Shown piece after piece: positions 62,704 through 64,000 of a DNA stretch of 64,000 nucleotides (positions within the stretch are counted from its first letter, which is position 1; each line of letters starts with the position of its first letter). Source of the DNA: Mucilaginibacter aquaedulcis (lineage in GTDB: Bacteria > Bacteroidota > Bacteroidia > Sphingobacteriales > Sphingobacteriaceae); assembly GCF_030409325.1 (NCBI RefSeq), contig NZ_JAUFPR010000002.1, forward strand, positions 2,108,001 to 2,172,000, given 5' to 3'. The notes beneath the pieces were generated by a model, which worked only from the letters and a program-made list of their open reading frames with translations, did not search any database and had not been told where the DNA came from. Both the position numbers and the translations under genes were made by a program.

Positions 62704-64000
62704 TTAAAAATTATTGATGAATAAGCCAAAATCGCCGGTAGCAGCCGACTTGAACAGTAAAGCCTGCCATACATTGTTAAAGGTAATATAGCGGTCAACC
62801 TCGGCCCTGTTCAGTGTATAAAGGGCTTGTGTAAAATCAACTATGTTAGCCAAACCGTTTTTATACAGGGTATACTTTTGCTTGTAGGCATCGCTCGCGG
62901 CCGAAACCTCAACAGGTACTTCTTTATAATTTTTCAAAGCATTCCCTATGCGGGTATCTGCCAGTACCTGTTGCGCGGTTAAGCGTTGTTCAACTACGTC
63001 ATAATCATTTTTAAACTGCTCTGAAGTATATTTTTGCGATTGTACCTGGTAATGTACCCTGAACGGGCTGGTCAGGTTCCAAACCATGGCAACACCAAAC
63101 AGGTAGTTATAACGGGTTGGGTTTGCACCGGCACCATAACTGCTACTGTAGCTATTTAAGTTTGTACTGTAATCAGCGTTAAAGCCCGATCCCCTGCCTT
63201 GGTAAACACCGAAAAGGCTAAAGGTAGGTAGTGCAAAGGTTTTCAGGTATTTAGCCTGCTCATTGCTCACGCCTATACGATTCTTTAAAAAGCGTAGTTC
63301 TGGATGATCACCGATCTGAACTGAACTTTGCGCCGAAAGATTGCCGGGCAGCTTAGTAACAAAAGCGCTGTCGAGCTCAAACTCCTGCGATGGGATGCCC
63401 AGATAAATTGATAATTGATTGCTTTGATCCTGAACCGTTTGTAAAGTGTTGGTTAAGGAAATTTTAGCATTTGATACCTCTGCATTAGCCAATGCCGAAT
63501 CAACACCAGGGTTTAAGCCATTTTTTACACGTGCCGCAACCACTTTTTGAAGATCCATAGCGCGGTTAAGGTTATCCTGCTGCGCTTTGGCCAATTGCTG
63601 TGCTGCCAGTAAATTAAGGTAGGTGCTTGCTACCCTTACTTCATGCTGAAACTGTTCCTGAGAAAGGTCCGTTTCGTTCAATGAAACCACATTGCGCTGT
63701 ACCTTTACGCGTTCAACAGCTTTGCCAAAGCTGAAAAAATCCCAGCTCACATTGCTCAGATACAGTGAACCAAAGGCCGCGTTCCAATTTTGTTTGGCTA
63801 ATGCCGGGCCCGATGAGGCTACCGATAAACCATGATAACCGTACAGCGGGCCGTTTTGACCGTTTGCTGTTCCGTAATCTTGTTGGGCCGAGATACTTAC
63901 ATCCGGTAAATATTCTGTTCGTGTTTCTTTTAAGTTTGCCTTAGCAGCATTTAGCTGGTTTGCTTTGGATTTAATGGTACCGTAATTAGCGAGCGCCATT
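62704..64000 (-). CDS. TolC-family outer-membrane efflux protein, N-terminus outside window
   Basis: 432 residues are visible. The sequence begins within the first coiled-coil helix (ALANYGTIKSKANQLNAAKA) and runs through the two-repeat OEP layout: YLPDVSISAQQDYG, SLNETDLSQEQFQHEVRVASTYLNLLAAQQLAKAQ, VAARVKNGLNPGVDSALANA and the C-terminal KQKYTLYKNGLANIVDFTQALYTLNRAEVDRYITF. The Met at 63999 is not the start, because the signal peptide and the first strand are missing. It is first in the TolC-RND-MFP operon, 21 bases upstream of the RND gene. Confidence 0.92.
   Translation of the reverse strand, partial: MALANYGTIKSKANQLNAAKANLKETRTEYLPDVSISAQQDYGTANGQNGPLYGYHGLSVASSGPALAKQNWNAAFGSLYLSNVSWDFFSFGKAVERVKVQRNVVSLNETDLSQEQFQHEVRVASTYLNLLAAQQLAKAQQDNLNRAMDLQKVVAARVKNGLNPGVDSALANAEVSNAKISLTNTLQTVQDQSNQLSIYLGIPSQEFELDSAFVTKLPGNLSAQSSVQIGDHPELRFLKNRIGVSNEQAKYLKTFALPTFSLFGVYQGRGSGFNADYSTNLNSYSSSYGAGANPTRYNYLFGVAMVWNLTSPFRVHYQVQSQKYTSEQFKNDYDVVEQRLTAQQVLADTRIGNALKNYKEVPVEVSAASDAYKQKYTLYKNGLANIVDFTQALYTLNRAEVDRYITFNNVWQALLFKSAATGDFGLFINNF

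Noticed and set aside
63997..63999. Met at 63999 as the start of the TolC-family gene
   Set aside because: The protein would lack its signal peptide and the first part of the barrel; the frame stays open to the window edge.

Overview
The window looks like a chromosome segment from the phylum Bacteroidota, most likely family Sphingobacteriaceae (Mucilaginibacter/Pedobacter-like). This is judged from protein character, the near absence of Shine-Dalgarno sequences, promoters of the TTTG-N19-21-TAnnTTTG type (clearest before the RES toxin/antitoxin pair, the LuxE-like gene and tyrS), and a maltose/starch operon in Bacteroidota style. The genus is inference.

Layout. (1) 1-2700, minus strand: the N-terminal 900 residues of a secreted protein made of near-identical 765-bp (255-residue) repeats, each a malectin-like plus an Ig-like domain. 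(2) 3044-3117: tRNA-Arg(UCU). Its 3' end is the attachment site of a 10-kb AT-rich integrative island (3102-13116), bounded by a 17-bp direct repeat. Cargo: an ABC-type ATPase, a cytosolic/4-TM membrane gene pair laid out like phage lambda RexA/RexB, a polytopic membrane protein and a HEPN/Toprim-type protein. After these come a 196-nt strongly folded non-coding element, an excisionase-like HTH gene and a tyrosine recombinase. There is no relaxase and no capsid gene. It reads as a small defence island and holds the best candidate for an undescribed system.

(3) 13266-19230: a Tat-exported Nif3-like protein, an N-acetylglucosamine-kinase-like BadF ATPase, a Nudix/winged-helix (NrtR-type) regulator and a glycolytic operon pfkA - degenerate BadF paralogue - gapA. 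A palindrome in the pfkA promoter is a candidate operator for the divergent regulator. (4) 19394-26182, minus: SDR oxidoreductase with an AraC regulator, a FtsX-type permease, and glgB with an unusual Lys/Ala-rich tail. (5) 27067-38091, minus: a six-gene maltodextrin operon transcribed susA-like amylase, pgmB, GH65 maltose phosphorylase, GH13 amylase, MFS sugar transporter, GH31 alpha-glucosidase, with a strong terminator at its end. Malto-oligosaccharides would be cut in the periplasm, imported by the MFS carrier, phosphorolysed to beta-glucose-1-phosphate plus glucose, and fed to glycolysis through PgmB. No SusC/SusD pair lies in the window.

(6) 38602-48008: mixed single genes (ferritin, ferredoxin-like protein, DUF3095 protein, nuclease lipoprotein, penicillin-acylase family hydrolase, SYLF lipid-binding protein, LuxE-like acyltransferase, PH/SHOCT protein). 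(7) 48089-49035: RES toxin with Xre/MbcA-type antitoxin, with a textbook promoter and operator. (8) 49139-57871: tyrS, an AcpH-like protein, ribosomal protein S1, and pyrR/pyrB interrupted by a 497-bp inverted-repeat cassette that encodes a four-helix-bundle (S23/IVP) protein; then a serine beta-lactamase-like hydrolase. (9) 58311-64000, minus: a TolC-RND-MFP efflux system whose TolC N-terminus lies outside the window. Many gaps hold palindromic REP/MITE-like elements, two of them present in two copies here. All functional statements come from reading motifs; no database search was run.
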